DNA of 64,000 nucleotides, taken from NCBI RefSeq assembly GCF_947259545.1, contig NZ_CAMYMK010000002.1, positions 62,001-126,000 of the forward strand, given 5' to 3'. The position numbers were made by a program, and so were the translations under genes. Within the stretch, counting starts at the first letter, position 1; each line of letters opens with the position of its first letter. Positions 48,011-58,457 of the stretch are shown here, piece after piece. Below the pieces are notes generated by a model. It made no database searches. It worked only from the letters and a program-made list of their open reading frames with translations, and was not told where the DNA came from. Origin of the DNA: an uncultured Marinobacter sp. GTDB lineage: Bacteria; Pseudomonadota; Gammaproteobacteria; Pseudomonadales; Oleiphilaceae.

Positions 48011-50167
48011 TCAGAAACTGACGCTCACGCCCAGCGACGCTGTGCGCGGCAGGTTCGGCCGAGCGCCATCGGGCAGTCGTGACACAATGCTCCGTTCGTC
48101 GAGCAGGTTGTCTACCTTGAAGAAGACATCTGCGCTCGGTGTTAGGGCGTAGCGGCTGATATAGTCGACAACGAACAGGGACTCGGTTTCATCCAGGCTG
48201 GTGGATGTGTTGTTGCAGCCTGCGCTGACACACATCTCATCCAGATAACTGGCCACCAGGTAGTTGTCCCAGCCATTCTGATGCTCAAGACCTACCCGCA
48301 GGCTCAGCTGGTTCTCGGGTACGTCCTTGAGTTGCTCACCCTTCTGCAGGCCCGATGCAGCATTATCTTTACTGATTTCCGCCTGTGTGTACGTGTAGGT
48401 GAAGTTGACGGGCACATAGAACTCACCGGCCCGGGTTCCGGTCTCCAGTTGGAATTCGACACCGGCAATCTCCGCCTCACCCGTTACAAAGCTGCCTGAC
48501 GTGGCGCCATTGCTACAGGGGGAGCCCACAGAACAGTTCTCTGCTTTGTTGGAGAAGTCGCTGTAGAAGCCGATCATCTCTGCAAAGAATGCCTCGCCAA
48601 AGTAGCGGGCACCGAGCTCATAGTTGTCACTGGTTTCCGGATCTTCATTTTCTTTAGCGCCGCCACCAAGGGGGGAGAAGCCGCGATGCACGCCACCGAG
48701 TACCTGCCAGCTTTGGGACAGATCGTAGGTGAAGGAAGCGCCTGGCAGAAGCTCGCTGCTGTTGTTGCTGCGGGTACCGTCTACGGTCGTGCGCCCTGCG
48801 TCGGCGTACTGAGTGCGGCTGGTTTCCACGTCCTCGTAGCGGAGGGCGAAGTTCAGGGCGAGCCTGTCGGTAGCCTGCCAGCTGTCAAGAATCCAGAGGC
48901 TCAGGGCCTCGCCGGTCTCGAAGCGGTTATTGCCACCGGTGGGAGCAACGGTGTTCTGGAACACGAGGGAGCCGTTGACCTGGTCGTAAACATCTACCGG
49001 CTGGAAGCGGTCCATTTCATCTTCGTGGTAACGGGCGCCGACGGAAACCCGGTGTGCGCCCAGGTCGATGTCGACGTTGGTCTGCAGACCTTCGGACACG
49101 TATTCACGGGCGTTGTTTTTGTAATCAAGTCCAGCGACGTCCACGTTACCGTCGAGAATGCCCTGAGCAATAGCGTCACCGGCGTTTGCCTGATCGACGA
49201 AGGTTCCGCCACCGCTGAGTTTGAACCAGTTTCTCTCGAACTCGTTGCGGTAGAGGGTGGTGGTACTGCTCAGAGTGTCCGTCCAGGCAAATTGGTGGGT
49301 CAGGCTGAAGCCGTAATGTTCGTTGTTCATCTGATCGATGCTGGACAGGCCATAGCGGCGATCAGGGTCCTGGTCAAAGTCTGCATCGGTGAGGCCAAGG
49401 TAGCTGGCATTGGAAGTCTCCTCGGAGTACTGCAGTTTGGCGATTACGCTCTGGCGTTCACCCTGCCAACGGACCTTGCCAACATAGTCCTCGATATCGA
49501 AACCGGTATCGCGGTTGCTGCTATCAATATTCTTGAAACCCTGTCCAGAGCGCTGCACGGTCTCCAGCAGGTATCCCCAATCGCCAGCTACATCACCGAA
49601 GCTTGCATGAACGTCTGTGGAGCCTCGCTCATTGGTAACGGCTTCCAGCTGCCCCTGACGCTTTTCGGGAATTGGCGTTGAAATCAGGTTAACGACACCG
49701 CCCGTGGTTTGCGGGCCATGACGCAGCAGGGGGGCGCCCTTGAGCACTTCAACTGAGGACATGCGCTTCATTGTCGGGAAGTAGTACGCAGCGGGATTGG
49801 AGTAGGGCGCCGGAGCGATCAGGATACCGTCCTCCATCAGTGTCACGTTGCTGCTGCGCTCGGCAGTGGCTCCGCGAATACCTATATTGGGACGCAGGCC
49901 ATAGCCTTCTTCCTCACGCACGTATACACCCGGGACGGTTTTCAGCACCTGGTGGATGTCAGTGACGACCTCAACCTCCATCTGTTCCTCACCGACAACG
50001 TAGCCGGATCCCGGCAGTGTCTGGGCCGCGGATGCCTCACCAATGATTTCCATGGGCTGAAGGGCTTTGGGCTCTTCATTATTTGCCGCCCAGCTGGCGC
50101 CGGGAGCAAGGCAAACTGCCACTGCTAGTGACAAGGGGGAGTGCTTGAACATGCAGTTGATCTCCAT
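48011..50167 (-). CDS. TonB-dependent outer-membrane receptor (FecA/siderophore type)
   Basis: A 718-residue outer-membrane transporter. Signal peptide MFKHSPLSLAVAVCLAPGASWA (ATG at 50152; the frame opens five residues earlier at 50167). The plug domain has VTDIHQVLKTVPGVYVREEEGYGLRPNIGIRGATAERSSNVTLMEDGILIAPAPYSNPAAYYFP, strongly FecA-like, and EVLKGAPLLRHGPQTTGGVVNLIS. The barrel ends with ASLGVSVSF (terminal Phe). There is no N-terminal signalling extension before the plug. A cysteine pair (CSVGSPC) lies in an extracellular loop. It probably takes up a ferric chelate such as citrate or a siderophore. A Fur-box-like sequence precedes it and a strong terminator follows. Confidence 0.92.
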   Translation of the reverse strand: MEINCMFKHSPLSLAVAVCLAPGASWAANNEEPKALQPMEIIGEASAAQTLPGSGYVVGEEQMEVEVVTDIHQVLKTVPGVYVREEEGYGLRPNIGIRGATAERSSNVTLMEDGILIAPAPYSNPAAYYFPTMKRMSSVEVLKGAPLLRHGPQTTGGVVNLISTPIPEKRQGQLEAVTNERGSTDVHASFGDVAGDWGYLLETVQRSGQGFKNIDSSNRDTGFDIEDYVGKVRWQGERQSVIAKLQYSEETSNASYLGLTDADFDQDPDRRYGLSSIDQMNNEHYGFSLTHQFAWTDTLSSTTTLYRNEFERNWFKLSGGGTFVDQANAGDAIAQGILDGNVDVAGLDYKNNAREYVSEGLQTNVDIDLGAHRVSVGARYHEDEMDRFQPVDVYDQVNGSLVFQNTVAPTGGNNRFETGEALSLWILDSWQATDRLALNFALRYEDVETSRTQYADAGRTTVDGTRSNNSSELLPGASFTYDLSQSWQVLGGVHRGFSPLGGGAKENEDPETSDNYELGARYFGEAFFAEMIGFYSDFSNKAENCSVGSPCSNGATSGSFVTGEAEIAGVEFQLETGTRAGEFYVPVNFTYTYTQAEISKDNAASGLQKGEQLKDVPENQLSLRVGLEHQNGWDNYLVASYLDEMCVSAGCNNTSTSLDETESLFVVDYISRYALTPSADVFFKVDNLLDERSIVSRLPDGARPNLPRTASLGVSVSF

Positions 50168-50186
50168 TCGTATGTGGATATGAGTA

Positions 50187-50206
50187 TTAAAATAATAATC
50201 ATTTGC
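50187..50206 (-). promoter_or_regulatory. Fur-box-like sequence upstream of TonB-dependent receptor
   Basis: On the minus strand the core ATGATTATTAT (50202-50192) matches nine of eleven positions of the Fur consensus centre, inside an AT-rich stretch about 25-35 bases before the receptor start. Iron repression of the receptor is expected from its family. Confidence 0.5.
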
Positions 50207-50311
50207 AACAATGTCGGCGGGAGATTACGGGGGTTTAATGACAGAGTCAACTGGGAGTATGGGCCAGATGCGCGGAGGGGGCCCGGAGTGAGTCGGGGGT
50301 GTAGAAGGAAA

Positions 50312-50336
50312 CAATCCCCGGGGAGGCCGGGGATTG
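50312..50336 (-). terminator. Terminator after purD
   Basis: CAATCCCCGG at 50312-50321 and CCGGGGATTG at 50327-50336, with a five-base loop; a TTT run follows on the minus strand. It marks the end of the dusB-fis-purH-purD unit. Confidence 0.8.
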
Positions 50337-50359
50337 TGGAGAGGTAGTCTGGATCGGTC

Positions 50360-51646
50360 TCAGTCGGTTTCCCGGGCGATGGCCCGGAATGCTATATCCT
50401 TGCGATAGAACGCCCCATTCCATTGGATCTGTGAGGCCAGTTCGTAGGCACGCTGTTGGGCTTCGGTGACGGTATTGCCCAGTGCCGTTGCACAGAGCAC
50501 TCGTCCGCCGTTGGTGACCACCTGGTCTCCGTTTAGCCGAGTCCCGGCGTGGAATACTTTTTCGCCTTCGGTTTCGGTTTCCGGCAGGCCGGAGATAGCG
50601 TCGCCCTTGTTGTAACTGCCAGGATAGCCACCGGCCGCCAGTACAATGCCGACAGAGGCGCGGTCATCCCATTCGGAGTCACACTGTTCCAGTTTGCCAT
50701 CAATGGCGGCACCACACAGTTCCACCAGATCGGACTTCATGCGCAACATGATCGGCTGGGTTTCCGGGTCGCCGAAGCGGCAGTTGAACTCAATCACCTT
50801 GGGGGAGCCGGAGCTGTCGATCATCAGGCCGGCGTACAGGAAGCCCTTGTACGGGTGGCCTTCGGCCGCCATGCCACGCACGGTCGGGTAGATCACCTCA
50901 TCCATAATGCGCTGATGAATATCCGCCGTCACCACCGGAGCCGGTGAGTAGGCGCCCATGCCACCGGTATTGGGTCCGGTGTCTCCGTCGCCAACCCGTT
51001 TGTGATCCTGGGAAGTAGCCATGGGCAGGACGTGTTCGCCGTCCACCATGACGATGAAGCTGGCTTCCTCGCCGTCCAGGAATTCCTCGATGACAACCCG
51101 GCTACCGGCGTCACCGAAGGCATTGCCGGCGAGCATGTCACGGATGGCGTCTTCCGCTTCTTTCAGGGTCATGGCCACAATCACGCCCTTGCCTGCCGCC
51201 AGGCCGTCGGCCTTGACCACAATGGGAGCGCCTTGTTCGCGTACATAGGCGAGGGCGTCGTCAACATCGGTAAAGTTGGCGTAAGCGGCGGTGGGAATGT
51301 TCTGGCGTGCCAGGAAGTCCTTGGTGAAGGCCTTGGAGCCCTCCAGCTGTGCCGCCCCGGCACTGGGGCCAAAGACCCGAAGGCCGCGTGCTTCAAACTT
51401 GTCGACGATACCGGCGACCAGAGGGGCCTCCGGACCGACAATGGTCAGGCCCACGTTGTTGGCGGCAGCAAAATCCGCCAGACCGTCCAGGTCCATAACG
51501 TCGATGTTGATGTTCTCCAGGCCCGGTTCCCGGGCGGTGCCGGCGTTGCCTGGGGCCACGAAGACCCGGTCAGCATCCGCAGACTGGGCGGCTTTCCAGG
51601 CCAGTGCGTGTTCACGGCCGCCGGCGCCAATAACAAGAATATTCAT
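50360..51646 (-). CDS. purD: Phosphoribosylamine-glycine ligase (GAR synthetase)
   Basis: A 428-residue ATP-grasp enzyme of standard length that makes glycinamide ribonucleotide, the second step of purine synthesis. The start MNILVIGAGGREHALAWKA is diagnostic, and ATG at 51646 is chosen although the frame opens earlier. ATP-grasp segments include APIVVKADGLAAGKGVIVA and GVLYAGL-like KGFLYAGLMID; metal and substrate residues lie in VIEFNCRFGDPETQPIMLRM. It lies 22 bases after purH on the same strand, as in many gammaproteobacteria. Confidence 0.97.
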   Translation of the reverse strand: MNILVIGAGGREHALAWKAAQSADADRVFVAPGNAGTAREPGLENINIDVMDLDGLADFAAANNVGLTIVGPEAPLVAGIVDKFEARGLRVFGPSAGAAQLEGSKAFTKDFLARQNIPTAAYANFTDVDDALAYVREQGAPIVVKADGLAAGKGVIVAMTLKEAEDAIRDMLAGNAFGDAGSRVVIEEFLDGEEASFIVMVDGEHVLPMATSQDHKRVGDGDTGPNTGGMGAYSPAPVVTADIHQRIMDEVIYPTVRGMAAEGHPYKGFLYAGLMIDSSGSPKVIEFNCRFGDPETQPIMLRMKSDLVELCGAAIDGKLEQCDSEWDDRASVGIVLAAGGYPGSYNKGDAISGLPETETEGEKVFHAGTRLNGDQVVTNGGRVLCATALGNTVTEAQQRAYELASQIQWNGAFYRKDIAFRAIARETD

Positions 51647-51668
51647 AGTCGTTTTCCTGTTTGTCGGA

Positions 51669-53249
51669 TTAATGCCGGAAATGGCGCATGCCGGTGAACA
51701 CCATGGCAATGCCATGTTCGTTAGCGGCGTCGATCACTTCCTGGTCGCGCATGGAGCCACCGGGCTGGATCACGGCGGTAATGCCGGCTTGTGCGGCAGC
51801 GTCGATGCCATCCCGGAACGGGAAGAAGGCATCGGAAGCCATAACGGAACCTTTCACTTCCAGGTTTTCATCGGCGGCCTTGATGCCGGCAATTTTCGCG
51901 CTGTAGACGCGGCTCATCTGGCCAGCGCCGACACCGATGGTGCGACCGGCCCTGGCGTAGACAATGGCGTTGGATTTGACGTACTTGGCCACTTCCCAGG
52001 CGAACAGCAGGTCGTTCAGTTCCTGCTCGGAAGGCTGACGCTCAGTCACTACCTTAACGTCTTCCATGGCCACCATGCCCAGATCCCGGTCCTGGACCAG
52101 CAGGCCGCCGGTGACGCGCTTGTAGTCCATGGATTTGGCGCGCTCGTCATCAAGTTCGCCGCAGGCCAGCAGGCGCACGTTTTTCTTTGCTGCAACCAGT
52201 TCTACCGCTTCCGGGGCGATAGTCGGGGCAATGATTACTTCCACGAACTGCCGGTCAATAATGGCCTTGGCGGTATCAGCATCCAGTTCCCGGTTAAACG
52301 CGATGATGCCGCCAAAGGCAGATGTGGGGTCGGTGGCAAAGGCCAGATCATAGGCCTGACCAATGTCGGTACCAATGGCAACCCCACAGGGGTTCGCGTG
52401 CTTGACGATAACGCAGGCGGGATCCGCGAAGGGTTTCACGCATTCCAGTGCCGCATCGGTGTCAGCCACATTGTTGTAGGACAGTTCTTTGCCCTGAAGC
52501 TGCTTGGCGGTGGCAACGCAGGCCTCCTTCGGACTACGCTCAGCGTAGAAGGCGGCGCGCTGGTGGGGGTTTTCCCCATAACGCATGTCCTGAACCTTTA
52601 CATACTGGGCGTTGAAGGTGCGGGGGAAGTCAGCGTTGTCATTGTCCGGGGTGCGCCCGCCAAGGTAGTTGGCGATGGCACCGTCGTAGCCGGCGGTGTG
52701 CTCGAAGGCTTTGACCGCCAGGTCGAAGCGGGTGTTGTAGGTCAGTTGACCATCGTTTTCTTCCAGCTCTGCCAGCACCCGGCTGTAGTCCGATGCATTG
52801 ACCACGATGGCCACATCGTTGTGATTCTTGGCGGCGGCACGCACCATGGTCGGGCCACCGATATCGATGTTTTCGATCGCGGTGGGCAGGTCACAGTCCG
52901 GATTGGCCACGGTGTCTTCGAACGGATAGAGGTTCACCACCACCATATCAATGGGGTTAATGCCGTGTTCGCCCATAATGCTGTCATCGGTTCCCCGCCG
53001 ACCGAGAATGCCGCCATGGATTTTCGGGTGCAGGGTTTTCACCCGGCCGTCCATCATTTCCGGGAAGCCGGTGTAATCGGACACCTCGGTGACCGGAATG
53101 TTGTTTTCCTTCAGAAGGCGAAAAGTACCACCGGTGGAGAGCAGTTCAATACCGCGCTCGGTCAGGGCACGGCCGAAGTCGACAATGCCGGATTTGTCAC
53201 TGACGCTGATCAGCGCGCGACGGACGGGAGTGTTAGCCTGGTTTGCCAT
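51669..53249 (-). CDS. purH: Bifunctional AICAR transformylase/IMP cyclohydrolase
   Basis: A 526-residue enzyme that catalyses the last two steps of IMP synthesis. The N-terminal cyclohydrolase domain (1 to about 200) starts [37 protein letters not shown] and contains [15 protein letters not shown]. The transformylase domain includes [22 protein letters not shown], the catalytic [11 protein letters not shown] and [12 protein letters not shown]. Full length and intact. It lies between fis and purD on the same strand with a hairpin in front. Confidence 0.97.
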   Translation of the reverse strand: MANQANTPVRRALISVSDKSGIVDFGRALTERGIELLSTGGTFRLLKENNIPVTEVSDYTGFPEMMDGRVKTLHPKIHGGILGRRGTDDSIMGEHGINPIDMVVVNLYPFEDTVANPDCDLPTAIENIDIGGPTMVRAAAKNHNDVAIVVNASDYSRVLAELEENDGQLTYNTRFDLAVKAFEHTAGYDGAIANYLGGRTPDNDNADFPRTFNAQYVKVQDMRYGENPHQRAAFYAERSPKEACVATAKQLQGKELSYNNVADTDAALECVKPFADPACVIVKHANPCGVAIGTDIGQAYDLAFATDPTSAFGGIIAFNRELDADTAKAIIDRQFVEVIIAPTIAPEAVELVAAKKNVRLLACGELDDERAKSMDYKRVTGGLLVQDRDLGMVAMEDVKVVTERQPSEQELNDLLFAWEVAKYVKSNAIVYARAGRTIGVGAGQMSRVYSAKIAGIKAADENLEVKGSVMASDAFFPFRDGIDAAAQAGITAVIQPGGSMRDQEVIDAANEHGIAMVFTGMRHFRH

Positions 53250-53287
53250 GGGTTGGTCACATTCTTTAGCTGGGGATGAACGAATAA

Positions 53288-53316
53288 GGGCCTCGCGAAT
53301 GGTGTCCGGGAGGCCC
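53288..53316 (-). other. Intercistronic hairpin between fis and purH
   Basis: GGGCCTC at 53288-53294 and GAGGCCC at 53310-53316. On the minus strand it lies after the fis stop and before purH. The T-run is weak, so it may only partly terminate and let fis and purH be expressed at different levels. Confidence 0.5.
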
Positions 53317-53338
53317 TCGTTTCAATCGGGTAGCTGGA

Positions 53339-53656
53339 TTATAGCAGACCGTATTGCTTAAGCTTCTTGCGCAGGGTGCCGCGATTCAGGCCAAGCATGG
53401 TGGAGGCCTTGGTCTGGTTGTTGCGGGTGTACTTCATCACCTGCTCCAACAGGGGCGCCTCCACTTCGGACAGCACCAGCTGATACACCTCTGTGACGGG
53501 TGCTCCGTCCAGCTGGGCAAAGTAGTTTTTCAGGGCAACTTCTACGCTGTCACGCAGGGTGACGCTGTTGCCGCTGCTGTTCACCGTCTGCAACTGATGA
53601 ATGTCATCGTTGGCCGATGTGCTCAGGTTGTCGTTTGCCAAAGTCTCAGCGGTCAT
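53339..53656 (-). CDS. fis: DNA-binding protein Fis
   Basis: A 105-residue nucleoid protein and growth-phase regulator, usual length. The C-terminal half is the most conserved: [37 protein letters not shown], with the Fis helix-turn-helix. The N-terminal arms are more variable ([19 protein letters not shown]). The start codon overlaps the dusB stop by four bases (ATGA), the classic dusB-fis arrangement, so translation is coupled. Confidence 0.96.
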   Translation of the reverse strand: MTAETLANDNLSTSANDDIHQLQTVNSSGNSVTLRDSVEVALKNYFAQLDGAPVTEVYQLVLSEVEAPLLEQVMKYTRNNQTKASTMLGLNRGTLRKKLKQYGLL

Positions 53657-54651
53657 GCTGCGAATACCTCTCCATTTCGTAAGCCTGCAAAGTACTGTTG
53701 AATGCTGTCTCTTTGCTCCGCCGCCTCGTCCAGGGCGTTGAAGCGTTTGCGGAACTGTTTGCTCTCGTCGTGTGACTGCAGGTACCAGCCCACGTGCTTT
53801 CTGGCTATGCGCACACCCATGAAGTCCCCATAAAACTGGTGCAGGGCATCCAGGTGCTGTGTCAGGATCTCTTCTACCTCGGCCAGCGGAGGCGCCGCCA
53901 GGTGTTTTCCGGTCTCCAGGAAATGCAGGATTTCCCGGAAGATCCAGGGCCGGCCCTGAGCTGCCCGGCCAATCAACAGACCGTCGGCGCCGGTGTGCTG
54001 GAGTACCAGTTTTGCCTTCTCCGGGGACGTGATATCGCCGTTGGCAAACACCGGAATGCTGACGCGGGATTTTACTTCCGCAATGGTGTCGTACTCGGCG
54101 TCACCTTTGTAAGCGTCCTTACGAGTGCGGCCGTGAACCGCCAGTGCCTGTATGCCTGCATCTTCTGCCATGCGCGCGATCAGGGGCGCGTTACGATGGT
54201 CCCGGTCCCAGCCAGTCCTCATCTTCAGGGTGACGGGGATATCCACGGCGGCGACGACGGCCTCCAGAATCTCTCTGACTAGACTTTCGTCCTTCATCAG
54301 CGCGGAACCCGCTGCCTTGTTACAGACTTTCTTGGCGGGGCAACCCATGTTGATATCAATGATCTGGGCCCCGTACTCGGCATTCAGTTTCGCGGCGTGG
54401 GCCAGCATCTCGGGGTCGCCGCCGGCAATCTGGACCGACCTGGGTTCCGGTTCGCCGGCATGGTCCATGCGGGTCCTGGATTTACGCGTGTGCCAGAGCT
54501 TGCTGTCCGCTATGACCATTTCCGATACGGCCAGCCCGGCTCCCATGTTCCGGCACAGCAGACGGAACGGGCGGTCCGTCACACCCGCCATGGGTGCAAC
54601 AATCAGCGGGTTGGGCAAGGTGTACGGCCCGATTTTTGCCGTTGGCAGCAT
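53653..54651 (-). CDS. dusB: tRNA-dihydrouridine synthase B
   Basis: A 332-residue FMN enzyme reducing a D-loop uridine of t[32 protein letters not shown] is the FMN-site opening; the catalytic Cys is in [33 protein letters not shown] and [17 protein letters not shown] follow. Start ATG at 54651 is preferred to GTG at 54669. First gene of the dusB-fis unit; its promoter must lie in the AT-rich stretch near 54780-54830. Confidence 0.95.
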   Translation of the reverse strand: MLPTAKIGPYTLPNPLIVAPMAGVTDRPFRLLCRNMGAGLAVSEMVIADSKLWHTRKSRTRMDHAGEPEPRSVQIAGGDPEMLAHAAKLNAEYGAQIIDINMGCPAKKVCNKAAGSALMKDESLVREILEAVVAAVDIPVTLKMRTGWDRDHRNAPLIARMAEDAGIQALAVHGRTRKDAYKGDAEYDTIAEVKSRVSIPVFANGDITSPEKAKLVLQHTGADGLLIGRAAQGRPWIFREILHFLETGKHLAAPPLAEVEEILTQHLDALHQFYGDFMGVRIARKHVGWYLQSHDESKQFRKRFNALDEAAEQRDSIQQYFAGLRNGEVFAA

Positions 54652-54866
54652 GATCTGAGTCCGTGTCACAGCGGTTTAAGCAAGGGTCGGAATGGAACGA
54701 TTGCTCAATAAGTGACCGATCCTGATCCGAAGGGCGGTAATGATACCGCCGGGACGCCGGTGATTGAAGGGGCAAAGGGGTGAAAAAATTGATTATTTTT
54801 CGTGCTTTCTGGTTGACTTTTAGTCTGTTCGATGGCGTCTGCCGTGGTTAACGAGTGAATGTTGGC

Positions 54867-56126
54867 TTACTCGGGGTTGTAGGCCCGAAAGGCAATGTTG
54901 TAGTTCACCGCATCCCTGCCCGGATCCCGGATATTGATCGCAATTCGCACCGGCGTGTCCGTTGGCATGGCTGACAATTCATGACCTTCGCCGGCGATGT
55001 ATTCATCCGGAGTGAACACGCTTTGAGCAACCACGTCTCCGTTCAGGTTGGAGAAGGTGAGGGCAATGGCGGGGAAAGGTTGAGAAAACGTGGCCCGATT
55101 GATAATCACGGCTTCCACCAGCAGTTGGCTGCGGTTGTCGGGATTGGTTCGAACCACCAGTTTGCGACTCTGGATGGCATCGACGTCAATCAGAGGCTTG
55201 AGTTCACAGCCGGCCAGTTCGCAGCCTCTTTCGTAAAAAGGCCTCAATTCAGGGATTGAGGACAGACGGTCAAACTGGAACCAGGCAACCTGAGCCACCA
55301 ATACGCCCATCAGTGCCAATACCACCAGGCTCCATGCTATCGTACGCACGCGTCCACCGGAGCTGCGATGAACGGAGACGGGTTCCCGCCGGAGGTCGCT
55401 GTAGGGATGGTGGGATGTCAGCGGCTCCTCCGTGTCGGCTTCATCTATTACGGGGCTTTCGACAGCCACTGTCTCTCGATGGTCCCTTGTGGGCTCGAGG
55501 CTGAGGTCGAGGGCGGTATCGGTCGGAGTAGCCGGCGCATCTTCGGATGGCGTCTGATCTTCCTGGGACTCACTGCCCGCACCGGGCGGGACGGAAGGCT
55601 CGATTTCCGGTTGCGGCTCGTCATCGGGTTCTGCCAGTGGCTCAGGCTCACGGGTGGCTGACAAACCGCTGTGTCCTCCGCTGATGTCATCGTCGACAAG
55701 CATGGCTTCGGCCCAGCTCTCATCGATATCATCGTCGGTACGATTGTCCTCGGCATCAAATTCCGATTTGGCTTCTTTGTCAACGGACCGAAAGCTGTCA
55801 CTGAGCTCATCGTCGGAGAAGGTCATCCGGGAGCCGGCGTATCGTCCTTCTTCTGCATCCTCTTCAGGATTGTCGGCGAAGACAAAATCATCGTCTGCAG
55901 AGAAGCCGCTGGCGGAGCTGGCCGGTTCTGTATCCGGCGAAGCAGGCGGAGTGGGTTGCGACGGTGTCGTTGACGCAGCGGGTTTTACCTGGTGCTCCAC
56001 TGCGTTGAAGACTTCCATGCAGTTTCCGCAGCGCACTTTGCCTCTGGCAATGCTGAGTTGCTCATCCGTTACCCGGAACCGGGTATCGCAATTGGGGCAC
56101 TGTGTCTGCAGGCTGCTTTGGGTCAT
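54867..56126 (-). CDS. Zinc-ribbon, DUF3426 membrane protein
   Basis: A 419-residue protein. An MJ0042-type zinc ribbon is at the N-terminus (QCPNCDTRFRVTDEQL...VRCGNCMEVFNA, two CxxC pairs). A long acidic Pro/Glu/Asp-rich disordered region (about 50-260) and one transmembrane helix (TIAWSLVVLALMGVLVAQVAWFQF, about 268-291) come next. The C-terminal DUF3426 domain (about 305-419) contains GCELAGCELKPL, SQPFPAIALTFSNLNGDVVAQSVFTPDEYI and IAINIRDPGRDAVNYNIAF. The family is common between prmA and dusB in gammaproteobacteria; function unknown. Confidence 0.85.
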   Translation of the reverse strand: MTQSSLQTQCPNCDTRFRVTDEQLSIARGKVRCGNCMEVFNAVEHQVKPAASTTPSQPTPPASPDTEPASSASGFSADDDFVFADNPEEDAEEGRYAGSRMTFSDDELSDSFRSVDKEAKSEFDAEDNRTDDDIDESWAEAMLVDDDISGGHSGLSATREPEPLAEPDDEPQPEIEPSVPPGAGSESQEDQTPSEDAPATPTDTALDLSLEPTRDHRETVAVESPVIDEADTEEPLTSHHPYSDLRREPVSVHRSSGGRVRTIAWSLVVLALMGVLVAQVAWFQFDRLSSIPELRPFYERGCELAGCELKPLIDVDAIQSRKLVVRTNPDNRSQLLVEAVIINRATFSQPFPAIALTFSNLNGDVVAQSVFTPDEYIAGEGHELSAMPTDTPVRIAINIRDPGRDAVNYNIAFRAYNPE

Positions 56127-56188
56127 GCTTCGTTCCTGTAAGCGACTTCGCTACGAGTCACGGAGTTTAGTCGTTCACAATGGATTCG

Positions 56189-57085
56189 TCACCTGTCGCT
56201 ACGTCGTCCTGTGAGGCGTATCCACTCTTCCTGTTGTTCGGGCTCATCCATCACAAACCAGGGTTCATAGGCCTCCATGACCTCGCGTGCCTGGTTGGCC
56301 AGAATCCCGGAGAGCACCAGGTCGCCGCCGGGTTTGACCCGGGCGGCCAGATGCGGCGCAAGGCCGATCAGCGGTTGGGCCAGGATGTTGGCCAGCATGA
56401 TATCCGCTTTGGTATCGGGTTCATGCTCGGGCAGGTACAGGTCCAGGCGACGGTTTTCGACGCCGTTACGCTGAGAGTTGTCGCGGCTGGCTTCCAGCGC
56501 CTGTGGGTCTGTATCCACGCCAATAACGTGATCAGCGCCCAGTAACAACGCTGCCAGGCCGAGAATGCCGGAGCCGCAACCGTAATCGATTACCTGTTTA
56601 TCCTGCACGTCCTGGCCGTCCAGCCACTGCAGGCAAAGGGCGGTGGTAGGATGGGTGCCGGTGCCAAAAGCCAGACCGGGGTCGAGCATCAGGTTGGCCG
56701 CGTCAGGGTCGGGAGCGTCGTGCCAGCTGGGGACAATCCACAGCCGTTCGCCGAACTGCAAAGGTTGAAAGTCGTCCATCCAGGCACGCTCCCAGTCCTT
56801 GTCTTCCACCAGGGACACGGCAATCTCTGGCAGGGATTGCTGGGTCTGCTGATGCCAGGCATCGCTGACCGCAGCGCACAGCTGGTCGATGTCCCGTTCC
56901 GAGTCGAACAGGCCGGTGACGCTGGTCTGGTGCCATAGTGGGGTGGTGCCGGGGTCGGGCTCGTATAGCGGCTGGTCAGCTGCGTCTTCCATGGAGACGG
57001 CTTCGGCACCCATCTCCATGAGCAGATCTTCCAGCTGATCCGCGTTGTCCGGATCAGCTGGGATCTGTAGTTGTATCCAAGGCAT
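56189..57085 (-). CDS. prmA: Ribosomal protein L11 methyltransferase
   Basis: A 298-residue SAM enzyme that trimethylates lysines and the N-terminus of ribosomal protein L11. The N-terminal substrate domain starts MPWIQLQIPADPDNADQLEDLLMEMGAEAVSMEDAADQPLYEPDPG, as in E. coli PrmA. The catalytic domain has MLDPGLAFGTGTHPTTALCLQWLD, VIDYGCGSGILGLAALLLGAD and MLANILAQPL. Usual length. It follows accC by seven bases on the same strand. Confidence 0.96.
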   Translation of the reverse strand: MPWIQLQIPADPDNADQLEDLLMEMGAEAVSMEDAADQPLYEPDPGTTPLWHQTSVTGLFDSERDIDQLCAAVSDAWHQQTQQSLPEIAVSLVEDKDWERAWMDDFQPLQFGERLWIVPSWHDAPDPDAANLMLDPGLAFGTGTHPTTALCLQWLDGQDVQDKQVIDYGCGSGILGLAALLLGADHVIGVDTDPQALEASRDNSQRNGVENRRLDLYLPEHEPDTKADIMLANILAQPLIGLAPHLAARVKPGGDLVLSGILANQAREVMEAYEPWFVMDEPEQQEEWIRLTGRRSDR

Positions 57086-57092
57086 GTTTGGT

Positions 57093-58433
57093 TCAATCCC
57101 GCATCAGTTTTTCCAGGTAATGGATGGTGAAGTCTACCTGTTTAAAGCCACCATCGCGTACCAGTTTTCTATGCAGGGGTTGATTGGTCTTGATGCCTTC
57201 GACAACCAGCTCATCCAGGGCGTTCTTCATGCGCCGACGAGCAATCTCTCGGTCATCGCCCCAGGTGATCAGCTTGGCCACCAGGGAATCGTAGTACGGG
57301 GGTACCGTGTATCCGCTGTACAGGTGCGAATCGACCCGGATGCCGTTGCCGCCGGGGGCATGGAAATGCTTGACCTTGCCCGGACTGGGTACGAACGTCT
57401 TGGGATCTTCGGCGTTGATCCGGCATTCCAGAGCGTGGCCGGAAATGCGGATATCGTCCTGGGTGTATTGCAGTGGCAGGCCGCTGGCAACGCGGAGCTG
57501 TTCGCGCACAATATCCACGCCGGTGACCATCTCGGAAACAGGATGCTCCACCTGCACCCGCGTGTTCATCTCGATGAAATAGAACTCACCGTCCTGATAC
57601 AGGAATTCGAAGGTACCGGCACCGACGTAGCCGATTTCCTTGCAGGCGTCGACGCAGGCCTTGAGCGTGCGCTCGCGGGATTCCGGGTTGATATTCGGAG
57701 CCGGCGCCTCTTCAATCACTTTCTGGTTGCGGCGCTGCATGGAGCAGTCGCGGTCACCCAGGTGGATGCAGTTGCCGTGCATGTCAGCCAGCACCTGAAC
57801 TTCGACGTGCCGTGGATGCTCCAGGAACTTTTCGAGGTAGACCGTCGGGTCGCCAAAAGCATTGCGGGCTTCGCTTTGGGTAATCTGAACACCCTTTAGC
57901 AGTGCCGCTTCCGAGTGAACCACCTGCATGCCACGGCCACCGCCACCGGACGCGGCCTTGATCATCACCGGATAGCCGATCTCACGGGCAATGTGCAGGG
58001 TGCGCTCCTCGTCGTCGGTCAGTGGACCATCGGAACCGGGAACCGTGGGAACACCCGCCTTGATCATTGCATTAATGGCGGACACCTTGTTGCCCATGAG
58101 GCGAATGGTTTCTGCTCTGGGGCCGATGAAGCGGAAGCCGCTTTTTTCCACCTGTTCGGCGAAATCGGCGTTCTCGGCGAGGAAGCCGTAGCCAGGGTGA
58201 ATGCCGACAGAGTCGGTCACTTCCGCCGCGCTGATAATGGTGGGGATGTTGAGGTAGCTGTCCGTCGCGCTGTTTGGGCCGATACACACGGATTCATCCG
58301 CGAGGCGTACATGCATCAGGTCACGGTCGACTTGTGAGTGGATGGCGACCGTCTTGATGCCCAACTCTTTACAGGCGCGCAGAATGCGGAGTGCAATCTC
58401 TCCCCGGTTTGCGATCAGAACTTTTTCTAACAT
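57093..58433 (-). CDS. accC: Biotin carboxylase subunit of acetyl-CoA carboxylase
   Basis: A 446-residue ATP-grasp enzyme that carboxylates the biotin on AccB, the first half of malonyl-CoA formation. It begins [30 protein letters not shown] (ATG at 58433; ATGs at 58439 and 58448 are also in frame). Key segments: [21 protein letters not shown] (Gly-rich ATP loop), [38 protein letters not shown] (catalytic Glu, Arg) and [13 protein letters not shown]. It sits directly behind accB. Confidence 0.97.
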   Translation of the reverse strand: MLEKVLIANRGEIALRILRACKELGIKTVAIHSQVDRDLMHVRLADESVCIGPNSATDSYLNIPTIISAAEVTDSVGIHPGYGFLAENADFAEQVEKSGFRFIGPRAETIRLMGNKVSAINAMIKAGVPTVPGSDGPLTDDEERTLHIAREIGYPVMIKAASGGGGRGMQVVHSEAALLKGVQITQSEARNAFGDPTVYLEKFLEHPRHVEVQVLADMHGNCIHLGDRDCSMQRRNQKVIEEAPAPNINPESRERTLKACVDACKEIGYVGAGTFEFLYQDGEFYFIEMNTRVQVEHPVSEMVTGVDIVREQLRVASGLPLQYTQDDIRISGHALECRINAEDPKTFVPSPGKVKHFHAPGGNGIRVDSHLYSGYTVPPYYDSLVAKLITWGDDREIARRRMKNALDELVVEGIKTNQPLHRKLVRDGGFKQVDFTIHYLEKLMRD

Positions 58434-58457
58434 AGCCATGATGTGCAATCACCGAGT

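Noticed and set aside
51291-53279. A 662-codon open frame on the plus strand opposite purD and purH
   Set aside because: It is antisense to two certain housekeeping genes, has low-complexity His/Gly-rich translation and no motif. It results from GC-rich codon bias.
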